Assembly: GCA_033852175.1 (NCBI GenBank)
Contig: JAWSUY010000001.1
Span: 1 to 64,000 of the forward strand
Length of the DNA: 64,000 nucleotides
Source of the DNA: Agarilytica sp033852175
Lineage (GTDB): Bacteria > Pseudomonadota > Gammaproteobacteria > Pseudomonadales > Cellvibrionaceae
Reading direction: 5' to 3'
Position 1 is the first letter of the stretch, and every line of letters starts with the position of its first letter. The notes under the pieces are model-generated. The model worked only from the letters and a program-made list of their open reading frames with translations, ran no database searches and was not told the DNA's origin. Below, piece after piece: positions 27,779 to 35,927 of this stretch. The translations under genes were made by a program, and so were the position numbers.

Positions 27779-27816
27779 GCGATGACTGAGCTGATAACGA
27801 AGAAAATGGTCATCGC
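27779..27816. repeat. 8-bp inverted repeat after the kinase-like gene
   Basis: GCGATGAC and GTCATCGC are exact reverse complements separated by 22 nt, 8 nt after the stop at 27771. No T tract follows, so it is a hairpin that may stabilise the mRNA end more than a standard terminator. Confidence 0.4.
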
Positions 27817-28320
27817 AGCCCCTAATACAGCCTATCAATACCGGCTAAACGACCCGTTAGCGCACTAAACTGGCCTCAAGCGAGCTTATCAAGCCCATCT
27901 CGGTTATCGCTGATAATTGTAAGCAGAGTACGGGCTTACAACTACTTTTTTTGATTTTAGAACCACACAATCTAACGATTGCATCTTTTAACACCTCAAA
28001 GCTATATATAAGAACTGAATTCTAGCTTATTGGGCTCTACCCTTAACTATTAGTTATTCAACGATCGATTATTTCGGTTTTAGATAAAAGTTAATTTCTC
28101 ATTTCATTCACGCATCCTTCAGAAATTCATTGAACGATTGCTGAATTATATTCAGCACTTGTTGATCCCTTGTAACCCACACATTCCTTCGATAACGTAA
28201 CCACAGTAGTTAAACGAAATTAATATTTTATCGAACAGTACTGAATTTTAAAGTACCTCGCTTAACGATTAAAATAAAACAAAAAGCGAGTGGATGAATT
28301 GGTAATAGGAAAGGTGACAA
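27817..28320. other. Spacer upstream of the exopolysaccharide locus
   Basis: About 500 AT-rich bases with no gene. One dyad, CTGAAT-TAT-ATTCAG at 28141-28155, is a perfect 6-3-6 palindrome and could be an operator for the next gene. GTACT and AGTAC arms flank an AT-rich stretch near 28240. No sigma-54 element was found here. Confidence 0.4.
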
Positions 28321-28710
28321 ATGGCTGAAACACAATATGAAGATAAAATTCTAGAGTTTACAAAAGAATTTCAGGTTAAGGTCGTAGAGTTGACGGATGG
28401 GCTTAATGTTCAGGTAACGAATATTGCCGATATCCTTGGCTTAAACCCCATGACGATTCATCGGTGGCGGCAAGAACATAAGGAAGGGAATCTGGTTTAC
28501 AAGCCTCTGAATGATGCGTGTATACAAGCGGAGAAAAGAGAACCGTATATTACGAAAAAAGAGTTATCTGAAATTAAGCGACTTAAATGTAAGAATCTTC
28601 AATTGCAAAACGAGGTCGACATATTAAAGAATTGGCAAGGGCAGTTATCGGAATACTGTCAACGCTCAGCATCATCTGAATCGTCGGAATCTTTGACCTC
28701 TTATTTTTGA
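28321..28710 (+). CDS. Lone IS3 OrfA-like helix-turn-helix protein
   Basis: 129 residues; an AGGAAAGGTGAC ribosome binding region precedes the ATG. Residues 10-55 form a Transposase_8-like helix-turn-helix (FQVKVVELTDGLNVQVTNIA, LGLNPMTIHRWRQEH). Residues 80-108 form a leucine-zipper-like helix (LKCKNLQLQNEVDILKN), the usual IS3 OrfA order. There is no OrfB and there are no terminal repeats, and the frame is intact. It may be a domesticated transposase fragment acting as a DNA-binding regulator in front of the polysaccharide locus. An old insertion-sequence relic is the alternative. Confidence 0.7.
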   Translation: MAETQYEDKILEFTKEFQVKVVELTDGLNVQVTNIADILGLNPMTIHRWRQEHKEGNLVYKPLNDACIQAEKREPYITKKELSEIKRLKCKNLQLQNEVDILKNWQGQLSEYCQRSASSESSESLTSYF

Positions 28711-28826
28711 TAGGAGGTTTTAATTACTTTCGGTTTAACAGCGCCTTCGCTCCTAAACTCAATCGATTCATCTTACCGATATACGTTTCCGCTACAGCAC
28801 CCTCGTACCAACACCTCCCAATTCGC

Positions 28827-28841
28827 CTCGCATTTTGCGAA
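28827..28841. promoter_or_regulatory. Candidate SypG-type enhancer upstream of the sypH-like gene
   Basis: CTCGCA-TTT-TGCGAA matches the dyad TTYGCA-N3-TGCRAA at all fixed positions except the first base. It lies about 90 bp upstream of a near-perfect sigma-54 -24/-12 element, the usual place for an activator site. The same dyad recurs upstream of other units in this window. Confidence 0.6.
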
Positions 28842-28928
28842 CTCAAGCTCCTCAAAGCACTTGCAATTTGCCACTCGGGCCAGTCACCATCATCCGGAAA
28901 GTCCCGGAGCACACGGCTTTGGCGACTG

Positions 28929-28944
28929 AGGCACACTATTTGCT
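28929..28944 (+). promoter_or_regulatory. Sigma-54 promoter of the assembly operon
   Basis: AGGCACACTATTTGCT matches TGGCACR-N4-TTGCW at all but the first position, with the invariant GG and GC ten bases apart. Transcription would start near 28956, 24 nt before the ATG of the first glycosyltransferase. This also argues against longer upstream starts for that gene. It would need an AAA+ activator, and one is encoded at 53142-54536. Confidence 0.7.
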
Positions 28945-28979
28945 CAACCCTCGTTGATATGATAATTCCGAGAAGTCTG

Positions 28980-30008
28980 ATGCAAAAAGAAATTTGGTTA
29001 TTACTCGACAGCTCTCAATTTGGCGGTATTGAATCTCACGTTCTTGAGTTATCGAGTGCGCTGGGCAAGTACACAAATGTTCGCGTAGTTTTTTTGAGTG
29101 AGCAGTTGCAGCACCCATTAATCCCGCATTTAAAACAGCGTGGGATTGCGTTTTCGTTTTGTCATCGTGGCTTTGCTAGTTTAGCGCGCTTAATATTTCG
29201 GTGTCGTCCGGCCATTATTCACACCCATGGTTACAAAGCGGGAATTTCTGCACGCCTGTTATCTCGTGTTTTTCGCTTTAAATGTATTTCGACTTTTCAT
29301 GCGGGGGAGAAACTTCGCGGTAAGTTATGGTTATACGATTGGATTGATCGACACACTGCATTTTTGTGTAGCCATACCTTTGCAGTCAGCCAACTTATAT
29401 CAAAGAAGATTTCTCAGCCCAATGAGTTAGCGTCCAATTTTGTCGATACCGATAATTGCAGACCTTCATGGGGTTCTCAAATTGCGTTTGTTGGGCGTTT
29501 GAGTTTTGAAAAGGGGCCAGATCGTTTTTGTGAGCTAGCCCGAAATACACGCTTGCAGAGCTTTCATGTATACGGCGACGGCCCGATGTCACGACAGCTT
29601 CACTCTGACATCCCCAAGAATATGGTCATGCATGGCAGCCAAGCGGATATGACACAGGCTTGGTCAAAAATTGGGATATTGATAATCACTTCTCGTCAGG
29701 AAGGCATGCCAATGTCGATTATAGAGGCGATGTCGCGCGGTATTCCGGTTATTGCTTTTAAGGTTGGTTCTATCGCCAAGTTAATTGACCATGGCGTTAA
29801 CGGTTGGTTGGTTGACCCTGGCGATATGCAGGCGTTACACGATTGCCTGCGCGAATGGACAGCTTTGTCGGCTCCAGGAAAACGCATTATGGGGGCCAAT
29901 GCGAAGGATAAAATCAATCGTCATTTTTCTGCTGCCGCTGTTATTCCTCGATACCTGAGTGTCTATTGCGAAGTTTCACCCAGCATTAAACTGAAAGTTT
30001 CCGCGTAG
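28980..30008 (+). CDS. Family 4 glycosyltransferase, SypH-like position
   Basis: 342 residues. ATG 28980 is chosen because the GT4 N-terminal strand (QKEIWLLLDSSQFGGIESHVL) begins there and the sigma-54 promoter lies just upstream; the frame is open further but without family-like sequence. GT-B fold: the donor half holds IAFVGRLSFEKGPDRFCELA, then YGDGP, SRQEGMPMSIIEAMSRGIPV with the EX7E glutamates, and VGSIAKLIDHGVNGWLV. It likely transfers an activated sugar onto the lipid-linked repeat unit in the cytoplasm. First gene of the assembly module; 10 bp spacer to the next. Confidence 0.85.
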   Translation: MQKEIWLLLDSSQFGGIESHVLELSSALGKYTNVRVVFLSEQLQHPLIPHLKQRGIAFSFCHRGFASLARLIFRCRPAIIHTHGYKAGISARLLSRVFRFKCISTFHAGEKLRGKLWLYDWIDRHTAFLCSHTFAVSQLISKKISQPNELASNFVDTDNCRPSWGSQIAFVGRLSFEKGPDRFCELARNTRLQSFHVYGDGPMSRQLHSDIPKNMVMHGSQADMTQAWSKIGILIITSRQEGMPMSIIEAMSRGIPVIAFKVGSIAKLIDHGVNGWLVDPGDMQALHDCLREWTALSAPGKRIMGANAKDKINRHFSAAAVIPRYLSVYCEVSPSIKLKVSA

Positions 30009-30018
30009 GGATTCTCTG

Positions 30019-31419
30019 ATGAATCGAAAAAATACGATCCTATTTGTCCATTACGGTGAAGATTGGATTCGCGGTAGCGAGCGCTGCCTTATCGATCTTA
30101 TATCTCATATCGATCGTTCTCAATTTTTAGTTTTGGTGTGGTGTAATTCCAAAGTGCTACACGACGAGTTAACACGCTTGAATATACCGTCGATACGCTC
30201 GCGGTTTAGTATATTACTGGGTTGGAAAAAACCATTTTTTGATATTCAAAATTTTATCCGATTGGTCAGTACCGGAATTCATCTCATTAATGAATACCAT
30301 ATTGACATTGTTCATTCGAATAGCGGTGCTCCCAATCAATGGATGGCTTTAGCTTCTCGTATTAAACATATTCCCTTAGTTACACAGCTTCACGCGCCTT
30401 ATTTATTTCGTGACCGCTTATCGCTCGGTTTACATAACAATACACACTTGGTTGGCGTCAGCCGCGCAGTCACGAAGGCATTTAAAAATGATGGTCGCGA
30501 CCACTCTACGATGTCGGTTATCTATAACGGAGTCGATGTCGAACATTTGCTATCTACTAACGTTGAAAATAGGGTGAGAAATGGTAATGAGTATGATGTT
30601 TTCAGTCGGTTACAATTAGGGAATCCACCGCCCATTAAATTAGCCACGATCGGGTCGCTCATCCATCGCAAGGGGATCGATCTCTGTATTCGTGCGGTCG
30701 CAGACCTTGCCGAGAAAGGCTTTCAATGCACATTAACGGTGATCGGTGAGGGGAATGAACGATTTGCTCTTGAATCATTAAGCCGGAAACTCGGTGTTAT
30801 GAAGAGTGTTCGCTTTATGGGTGAACACCCCAATCCTATAGAGATACTCAAGAAAGGAATAGACATCTATATCGCTTGCCCGCGCGATGAGGCGTTTGGA
30901 CTCACTATCGCAGAAGCCGGTTTGGCGAAACTGCCGGTGATTGCTTCCCGTGTCGGTGGTGTCCCAGAAGTGGTTGTACACAATAAAACCGGGATTTTGA
31001 TCGAGCCTAATAATCACCAGGCTTTATCTTCTGCTTTGCTAATGCTGATTAAGAATCCGTTGCGCCGGAAAGATCTGGGCGAAAATGGCTTCAAGCGAGT
31101 CATCAAAAAATTTAGCATTCACCGAAATCAATCGGAGTTTCAAGGTCTTTACAAACGATTAATTGCAGAAAATAGAAGCTGCTCTCTGCCCAATCATTAT
31201 ATGAGAAATGCCATTTTCAGACGGGTTATGACGTCTGTTTATCGTGTGATATCAAGAATCGATTATAGCAAGCCTCGTAACCCTACTCATAGCGTCACTA
31301 ATAAAAGCATTCACAACAGCACCTTTGATACCGCTCAAGATTACCTTGAAAAACGTGTTCAAAAACCCACAAATACAACTCGTATTTATTCATCTATCGG
31401 GAGATATCGATATGATTGA
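30019..31419 (+). CDS. Family 4 glycosyltransferase, SypI-like position
   Basis: 466 residues, GT-B fold. AGGGA lies 7 nt upstream. The acceptor half has GSERCLIDLISHID and HIDIVHSNSGAPNQW; the donor half has LATIGSLIHRKGIDLCIRAV, VIGEGNER and PRDEAFGLTIAEAGLAKLPV with both EX7E glutamates, then GGVPEVV. About 80 residues extend past the GT-B core and are polar and basic, perhaps a membrane or partner contact. Its end overlaps the start of the next gene by 8 bp, indicating coupling. Confidence 0.88.
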   Translation: MNRKNTILFVHYGEDWIRGSERCLIDLISHIDRSQFLVLVWCNSKVLHDELTRLNIPSIRSRFSILLGWKKPFFDIQNFIRLVSTGIHLINEYHIDIVHSNSGAPNQWMALASRIKHIPLVTQLHAPYLFRDRLSLGLHNNTHLVGVSRAVTKAFKNDGRDHSTMSVIYNGVDVEHLLSTNVENRVRNGNEYDVFSRLQLGNPPPIKLATIGSLIHRKGIDLCIRAVADLAEKGFQCTLTVIGEGNERFALESLSRKLGVMKSVRFMGEHPNPIEILKKGIDIYIACPRDEAFGLTIAEAGLAKLPVIASRVGGVPEVVVHNKTGILIEPNNHQALSSALLMLIKNPLRRKDLGENGFKRVIKKFSIHRNQSEFQGLYKRLIAENRSCSLPNHYMRNAIFRRVMTSVYRVISRIDYSKPRNPTHSVTNKSIHNSTFDTAQDYLEKRVQKPTNTTRIYSSIGRYRYD

Positions 31420-32626
31420 TCCGACTTTACGCAGAAAAAAAATCATCATGTTTGATGGCATCGCTTATCACGGAGGATCTAAGGTCGCGACACGGAATAT
31501 TGTTGCTCAGCTCAGTGAACAGGGATTTACTATTCATGTGCTCACCCGCGACCCAGAATCATGGAAGGGCAGTAATACGATCCCCCATGGTTTTACAGAA
31601 TTCAAGTGCTTAGACACTCAAGAAAATGGGGTTGCCTTCTACCTCAAGCACTTGTGGATATCCCTATTTGTATTCGCCCTGGTTATACGCTGTGGGCGCG
31701 GAACTTCGCTGATGGGAACTTCCGGCCCTGGAGTGGATTTGGCCGTGTATTTCGTCGGCTTTTGTTGTGCGCTTCCGACGATTCAGTTTGTTCACGGACC
31801 GGTGGCAGCCTCACGTACCATTGGTCGGTGCTTAATGGCTGCGAATTTGATTATTTATTTGCCGAGCGCGATAGACTCGATAAAAAAATCTTTATCGATG
31901 CTCATATCCCCTTCCGAGTTAAAAGAAGAATTATCGCGCAGCGCATATATCATTATGAAAAATGGTATTCCAGAGGAAAACTGGCCGTCCCCATCTGTCA
32001 GTGATTTTACAAAACCCCATGTATTTTGGGCGGCTTCGTTGTTGCGTTGGAAGGGTGTCAGTATTTTATCGGGTGCGCTTTCCCGATTTGATCAGCATCA
32101 AGTGCCCACTACCACGCTGTGCTATATCAATCCAAAATCAACTCGCCACGAAATTTCGCGTCTGCCGCTGCATATCTTCCGTTTACGCAGAAGAGAGAAC
32201 CCTGAAAATTTAGATGACTTACGCAGTCTTTGTAATATTTTTGTATCGACTGCTCACAAAGAACCTTTTGGGTTATCCATTTTGGAAGCGATGGCTGCTG
32301 GGCTTTGCATTGTTATTCCAAACGACGGCGCCTACTGGGATACCATTCTCGTCGATGGCGAGAGCTGTATAAAGTATCGCCCAGGCGACAGTGTGGATTT
32401 ATATGCGAAGCTTAACTTTCTAAAAATTAATATCTATAAGGCAAAATATTTAGCAAAGGCTTCACAGGCTATTGCTGCGGAATATAAAGCCGCTGAAACG
32501 TATAAACCGGTTATATCGAGTATTACGCATCTGATCAAATATACCCAGGTCTCTCGTCGGCATTTGCATACAAGACGGGTAGAAAAAGCTATCCGTAATC
32601 GTAAGCAAAAAGCAGGCATGCAATGA
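31412..32626 (+). CDS. Family 4 glycosyltransferase, SypJ-like position
   Basis: 404 residues from ATG 31412, which has GGGAG at 8 nt and overlaps the previous stop; the frame is open upstream but inside the previous gene. GT-B features: KIIMFDGIAYHGGSKVAT, VFWAASLLRWKGVSILSGAL, and EPFGLSILEAMAAGLCIV with a conserved EX7E pair, then PNDGAYWDTIL. The C-terminus is basic. ATGA overlap with the flippase gene. The sugar donor cannot be read from sequence. Confidence 0.85.
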   Translation: MIDPTLRRKKIIMFDGIAYHGGSKVATRNIVAQLSEQGFTIHVLTRDPESWKGSNTIPHGFTEFKCLDTQENGVAFYLKHLWISLFVFALVIRCGRGTSLMGTSGPGVDLAVYFVGFCCALPTIQFVHGPVAASRTIGRCLMAANLIIYLPSAIDSIKKSLSMLISPSELKEELSRSAYIIMKNGIPEENWPSPSVSDFTKPHVFWAASLLRWKGVSILSGALSRFDQHQVPTTTLCYINPKSTRHEISRLPLHIFRLRRRENPENLDDLRSLCNIFVSTAHKEPFGLSILEAMAAGLCIVIPNDGAYWDTILVDGESCIKYRPGDSVDLYAKLNFLKINIYKAKYLAKASQAIAAEYKAAETYKPVISSITHLIKYTQVSRRHLHTRRVEKAIRNRKQKAGMQ

Positions 32627-34086
32627 AAGCTCTCAAACAGATTTTCACATATGCTATTAGCGTCGCGTTAATGCGGGGGATTTCACTCATTATGCTGCCC
32701 ATCATCGCTCGGTTTTTATTACCAAGCCAAATGGGCAGTATTGAAATACTGTCTATTTTCGCAATATTCGGCAGCATTATGGTAAGTGGCGGATTAGAGG
32801 GCGCTTTGTTTCGTTTTGCAGGCACAGAAAGTTCTGCAAACGCGAAAAAAATTGCCGCCTCTATTTATATCTTTGCCTGGGTTTTGGGTTTGTCTTTTTT
32901 ATGCTTATCGCTTCCTTTTTCGTCATTTATTGCCGGGATATTACCGGGCGACAAAAATACATATTGTGTACAGTTGGTACTGGCCATCGTCTGCTTAGAG
33001 AGCGTAATCTCGGTTCCTCTGGGTTATCTTCGGATGACGGACCATTGTTATCAGTTTTGTATTGCGAATATTTCGCGCGTGGCTTTGCATTCTGGATTTA
33101 CTATTTATTTCTTATCGACAGGCGGTGGAATCGAGGGAGTATTCGAAGCTTGCTTGATCGCCGCAGGGGCACAGGCGGCTTTACTCGGCTATTGGCATAT
33201 TCGCAGCTTGGGAATGGTGATACAGAAAGCCTTAATAAAACCCATTTTTATTTACAGTATTCCAATAGTGGGCAGCGGCTTGCTCGCTGTATGTTTAAAT
33301 GGGATCGACCGTTTATCTATTGCCACGTACCATGATTTAGACAGTGTTGCGCTATATGCCATTGCGCTTAAGTTTGCCTTAACGCTGAGCATTTTAATGC
33401 AGCCATTTGGCATGTGGTGGATGCCGAAACGCTTTTCGGTACTGACTCAGCCAGACGGACTGGAAGTCAGTACTCGCTATTCCACGCTTGGTTTGGTTTA
33501 CCTTGCCTATATTATGTTGGGTGCTGGACTGGTCGCCCCGGTATTAATTGACCTCACCATGCCGGATTTTTACCGTGATTCGATTCCATTATTTTTTGCT
33601 TTGTTGTTAATGATGGCCATTAAAGAGTGTTCGGATATTATTAATGTGGGGTGTTTTACGGGCGAAAAAACTTACACTCAGCTAACAATAAATTCGGTAA
33701 CAATGGTCGCGGGGGGTATTGGTGTATTTTTCGCTGCTATGCTCTCGACCCTATGGAGCGTGGTCACTGTGTTGGTCTTGGCCTACGCTCTGCGTTGCAT
33801 GGCCTTTTACTATTTCAGTCAGAAGAGCGTGCTTTTATCGCACCCTAAAGTTCAGATCATCTGTTTATGTGCTGGAGTGATGAGTTTTATATTGCTGTTT
33901 CATATGCGGTATTTAAACGCTGACCTCTGGAGGTCTAGTCGCTTAGTCATTGTTGCACTTTGCTTGTTGTCTCTATTTGTTATCGGCAGTTGCTCTATTT
34001 CCATATGTAAGCGGATTGGGATTACTCCCTATATGGCTTTGCCATTTAAGCGGATTAAGCAATTCACTCAACGCTGCATGTCATGA
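32623..34086 (+). CDS. sypK: Wzx-type oligosaccharide flippase, SypK-like
   Basis: 487 residues with about 12-14 hydrophobic segments across its length, the length and topology of Wzx/MVF flippases. The N-terminus (YAISVALMRGISLIMLPIIA, LLPSQMGSIEILSIFAIFGS) is typical of polysaccharide flippases. It should move the undecaprenyl-linked repeat unit from the cytoplasmic to the periplasmic face. It is joined by ATGA overlaps on both sides to the glycosyltransferase and polymerase genes. The gene name is by content and order relative to the Vibrio fischeri locus. Confidence 0.85.
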   Translation: MKALKQIFTYAISVALMRGISLIMLPIIARFLLPSQMGSIEILSIFAIFGSIMVSGGLEGALFRFAGTESSANAKKIAASIYIFAWVLGLSFLCLSLPFSSFIAGILPGDKNTYCVQLVLAIVCLESVISVPLGYLRMTDHCYQFCIANISRVALHSGFTIYFLSTGGGIEGVFEACLIAAGAQAALLGYWHIRSLGMVIQKALIKPIFIYSIPIVGSGLLAVCLNGIDRLSIATYHDLDSVALYAIALKFALTLSILMQPFGMWWMPKRFSVLTQPDGLEVSTRYSTLGLVYLAYIMLGAGLVAPVLIDLTMPDFYRDSIPLFFALLLMMAIKECSDIINVGCFTGEKTYTQLTINSVTMVAGGIGVFFAAMLSTLWSVVTVLVLAYALRCMAFYYFSQKSVLLSHPKVQIICLCAGVMSFILLFHMRYLNADLWRSSRLVIVALCLLSLFVIGSCSISICKRIGITPYMALPFKRIKQFTQRCMS

Positions 34087-35621
34087 ATGTTACTAATACG
34101 GCTATGAATACGCATTCGATGGCCGATCTGCGTCCTCACAACCATTCAAAACACATTGGCATTACGGTGTTTTGCTTGCTGATTGGAGTCCTTTGGTCGT
34201 TTGTACCCCACCCGATTGTCGTTATTGCCTTAGGTCTCGCCCCGCTTGGGGCTTTGTTTATGATGCGTTACACTTTTTTTCTGGTGTTGATGTTTATTAT
34301 CTTTTCGTTTTTTCGTATTCACGAAGTCTTCCCCCAGCTCTACAATTTGAAGATTCCGCTTATGCTGTCAATGTCTTCATTGATGTCATTAATGTGGAAC
34401 ATTTTCATTACTCAGAAAATACAGGTGTATTGGCGTCGGGAGCTGACTATAGCGAGTATTTTTTTTACCTTGGTGACCATCGGCGTCCTCACCGCCAGCA
34501 ACCGCCCCATCGCTATCGAGTATTTTAAAGGTATTTATTGGAAAATTATTATCATGATGTTTGCCATCGCATGGATTACGCGAGGGGAGCGTGAATTTAA
34601 TATTGCTCAAAAGCTCATTGTTTTGTCCGGAAGTTTGGTCGGCGTTGTTGCGATTTCTAATAAGATGAACGGTATTGGCTTGGTCGAAGGTACTCGCGTA
34701 ACTATTGGTCGTGATTTGGGTTCGTTACTAGGAGACCCTAATGATCTGGCCTTGGTACTCATGTTCCCTTCTGCCTTTGCCATTAGCCTCCTGCTTACCC
34801 CTGGTTTAAAGAGAGCGGATAGGCTACTGGGCCTTGTCAGTGTGCCCCTCTTATTTTTTGCATTAATGGCTACTCAAAGCAGGGGGGGCTTGCTGGGTGT
34901 ACTGGCTGTATTCGCGGTGTACGGTTACCAACGGATCAAGTCTAAGGTATTGCTCGGTTCAATAGGCGCTGTGTTGGCCGTCGGTTTGTTTTTGTTTGCA
35001 GGGATTTCTGACCGCTCCTCTGGCGGCGCTGCCGAGGAAGGAATTGATGAATCGGCCCAGGGCCGTTTGTATGCCTGGGAAGCGGCTGCGCGTATGTCTA
35101 TCGATAACCCGCTCACAGGTGTAGGGATTGATAATTTTTATTCCAATTACTTCTATTATAGCCCTCACTGGGATGGCCTCAATCATGCGGTTCACAGTAC
35201 GTGGTTCGGCGTTTTGGCCGAAACGGGAATGCTCGGGTTTGGGGTCTTTATTTACCTCATTGTGAGGCTCATTAAGGCTTCATCGCAGTCCATAAAATCC
35301 ATTGAAGCGTATTACCACGGGAAAGCTGAGAGCTCTGGCGCGGGGATGAAATCGTGTTCACAGGCGGTATTTGCCAGCCTTATCGGAACTATCGTATCGG
35401 GCACTTTTTTAACCCACGGCTTTACGTGGCCTATTTATATTCTGGCTGGACTTGTGGTGGCACTTTCTCATTGGGCGGAACGCCACGAGACTGATAATTT
35501 GACCGGAATTTTGGCCAAGAAATTAGAGAATGATTTAACTGTGAACTCTACTATGAATTCTGCTATGAGTTCTACTGCAAGAGCGACCATAAACTCGCCT
35601 ATAAGCCCAACGGTGAAATAG
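34083..35621 (+). CDS. sypL: O-antigen ligase/Wzy-type polymerase family protein, SypL-like
   Basis: 512 residues, about 11 hydrophobic segments. The Wzy_C pattern is present: ATQSRGGLLGVLAVFAVYG, then a periplasmic loop with AQGRLYAWEAAARMSIDNPL, GVGIDNFYSNYF and HAVHSTWFGVLAETGMLGFG. It probably polymerises or ligates flipped repeat units in the periplasm. The C-terminal 35 residues are a Ser/Thr/Asn-rich repetitive tail (TVNSTMNSAMSSTARATINS) with no family counterpart. Last gene before a 306-bp spacer that carries a new candidate enhancer and promoter. Confidence 0.85.
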   Translation: MNVTNTAMNTHSMADLRPHNHSKHIGITVFCLLIGVLWSFVPHPIVVIALGLAPLGALFMMRYTFFLVLMFIIFSFFRIHEVFPQLYNLKIPLMLSMSSLMSLMWNIFITQKIQVYWRRELTIASIFFTLVTIGVLTASNRPIAIEYFKGIYWKIIIMMFAIAWITRGEREFNIAQKLIVLSGSLVGVVAISNKMNGIGLVEGTRVTIGRDLGSLLGDPNDLALVLMFPSAFAISLLLTPGLKRADRLLGLVSVPLLFFALMATQSRGGLLGVLAVFAVYGYQRIKSKVLLGSIGAVLAVGLFLFAGISDRSSGGAAEEGIDESAQGRLYAWEAAARMSIDNPLTGVGIDNFYSNYFYYSPHWDGLNHAVHSTWFGVLAETGMLGFGVFIYLIVRLIKASSQSIKSIEAYYHGKAESSGAGMKSCSQAVFASLIGTIVSGTFLTHGFTWPIYILAGLVVALSHWAERHETDNLTGILAKKLENDLTVNSTMNSAMSSTARATINSPISPTVK

Positions 35622-35634
35622 CAAAGTACTTTGC
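35621..35634. repeat. 14-bp perfect palindrome GCAAAGTACTTTGC
   Basis: Begins on the last base of the polymerase gene stop codon, 8 bp from a candidate enhancer dyad. It shares the TTTGC half site with that motif, so it may be a second, variant activator site or a short hairpin. Confidence 0.5.
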
Positions 35635-35641
35635 AATATGA

Positions 35642-35656
35642 TTTGCGTTTTGCAAC
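35642..35656. promoter_or_regulatory. Candidate SypG-type enhancer upstream of glmS
   Basis: TTTGCG-TTT-TGCAAC matches the dyad TTYGCA-N3-TGCRAA at all but two positions. It lies about 165 bp upstream of a weak sigma-54-like element and 270 bp upstream of glmS. Weaker than the other three sites. Confidence 0.4.
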
Positions 35657-35818
35657 GACTACACGCCCAATCGAACAACCCTTGATTTTAACGCCCTCAC
35701 AAGCGTTAAAACTTCTAAGAATTGTCAAATACCCCTATAAAAACACCCTAATTCAGCTTAAATCGTTGTTCTTATCGCTATCGCAGCGTTCATTAAATTT
35801 AGTAGAAACATTTTAGAT

Positions 35819-35834
35819 TGGCACACTTCCTGAT
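35819..35834 (+). promoter_or_regulatory. Weak sigma-54-like element upstream of glmS
   Basis: TGGCACACTTCCTGAT has a perfect -24 half (TGGCACA) but the -12 half reads CTGAT instead of TTGCW, so the invariant C is lost. Transcription would start about 80 nt before the glmS start. It may be non-functional, or weak and strictly activator-dependent. Confidence 0.35.
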
Positions 35835-35927
35835 ACTACTTAATCACAACCCAAGTGTAATGTGGTTCAAAAGTTCAACCTCATTCGCTCACGTAAAAAT
35901 TACAATACATCAGTAAGAGAGGTCGCC

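Noticed and set aside
28141..28155. CTGAAT-TAT-ATTCAG as a further SypG-type site
   Set aside because: Same 6-3-6 geometry but different half-site sequence and no sigma-54 element follows; kept only as a possible operator.
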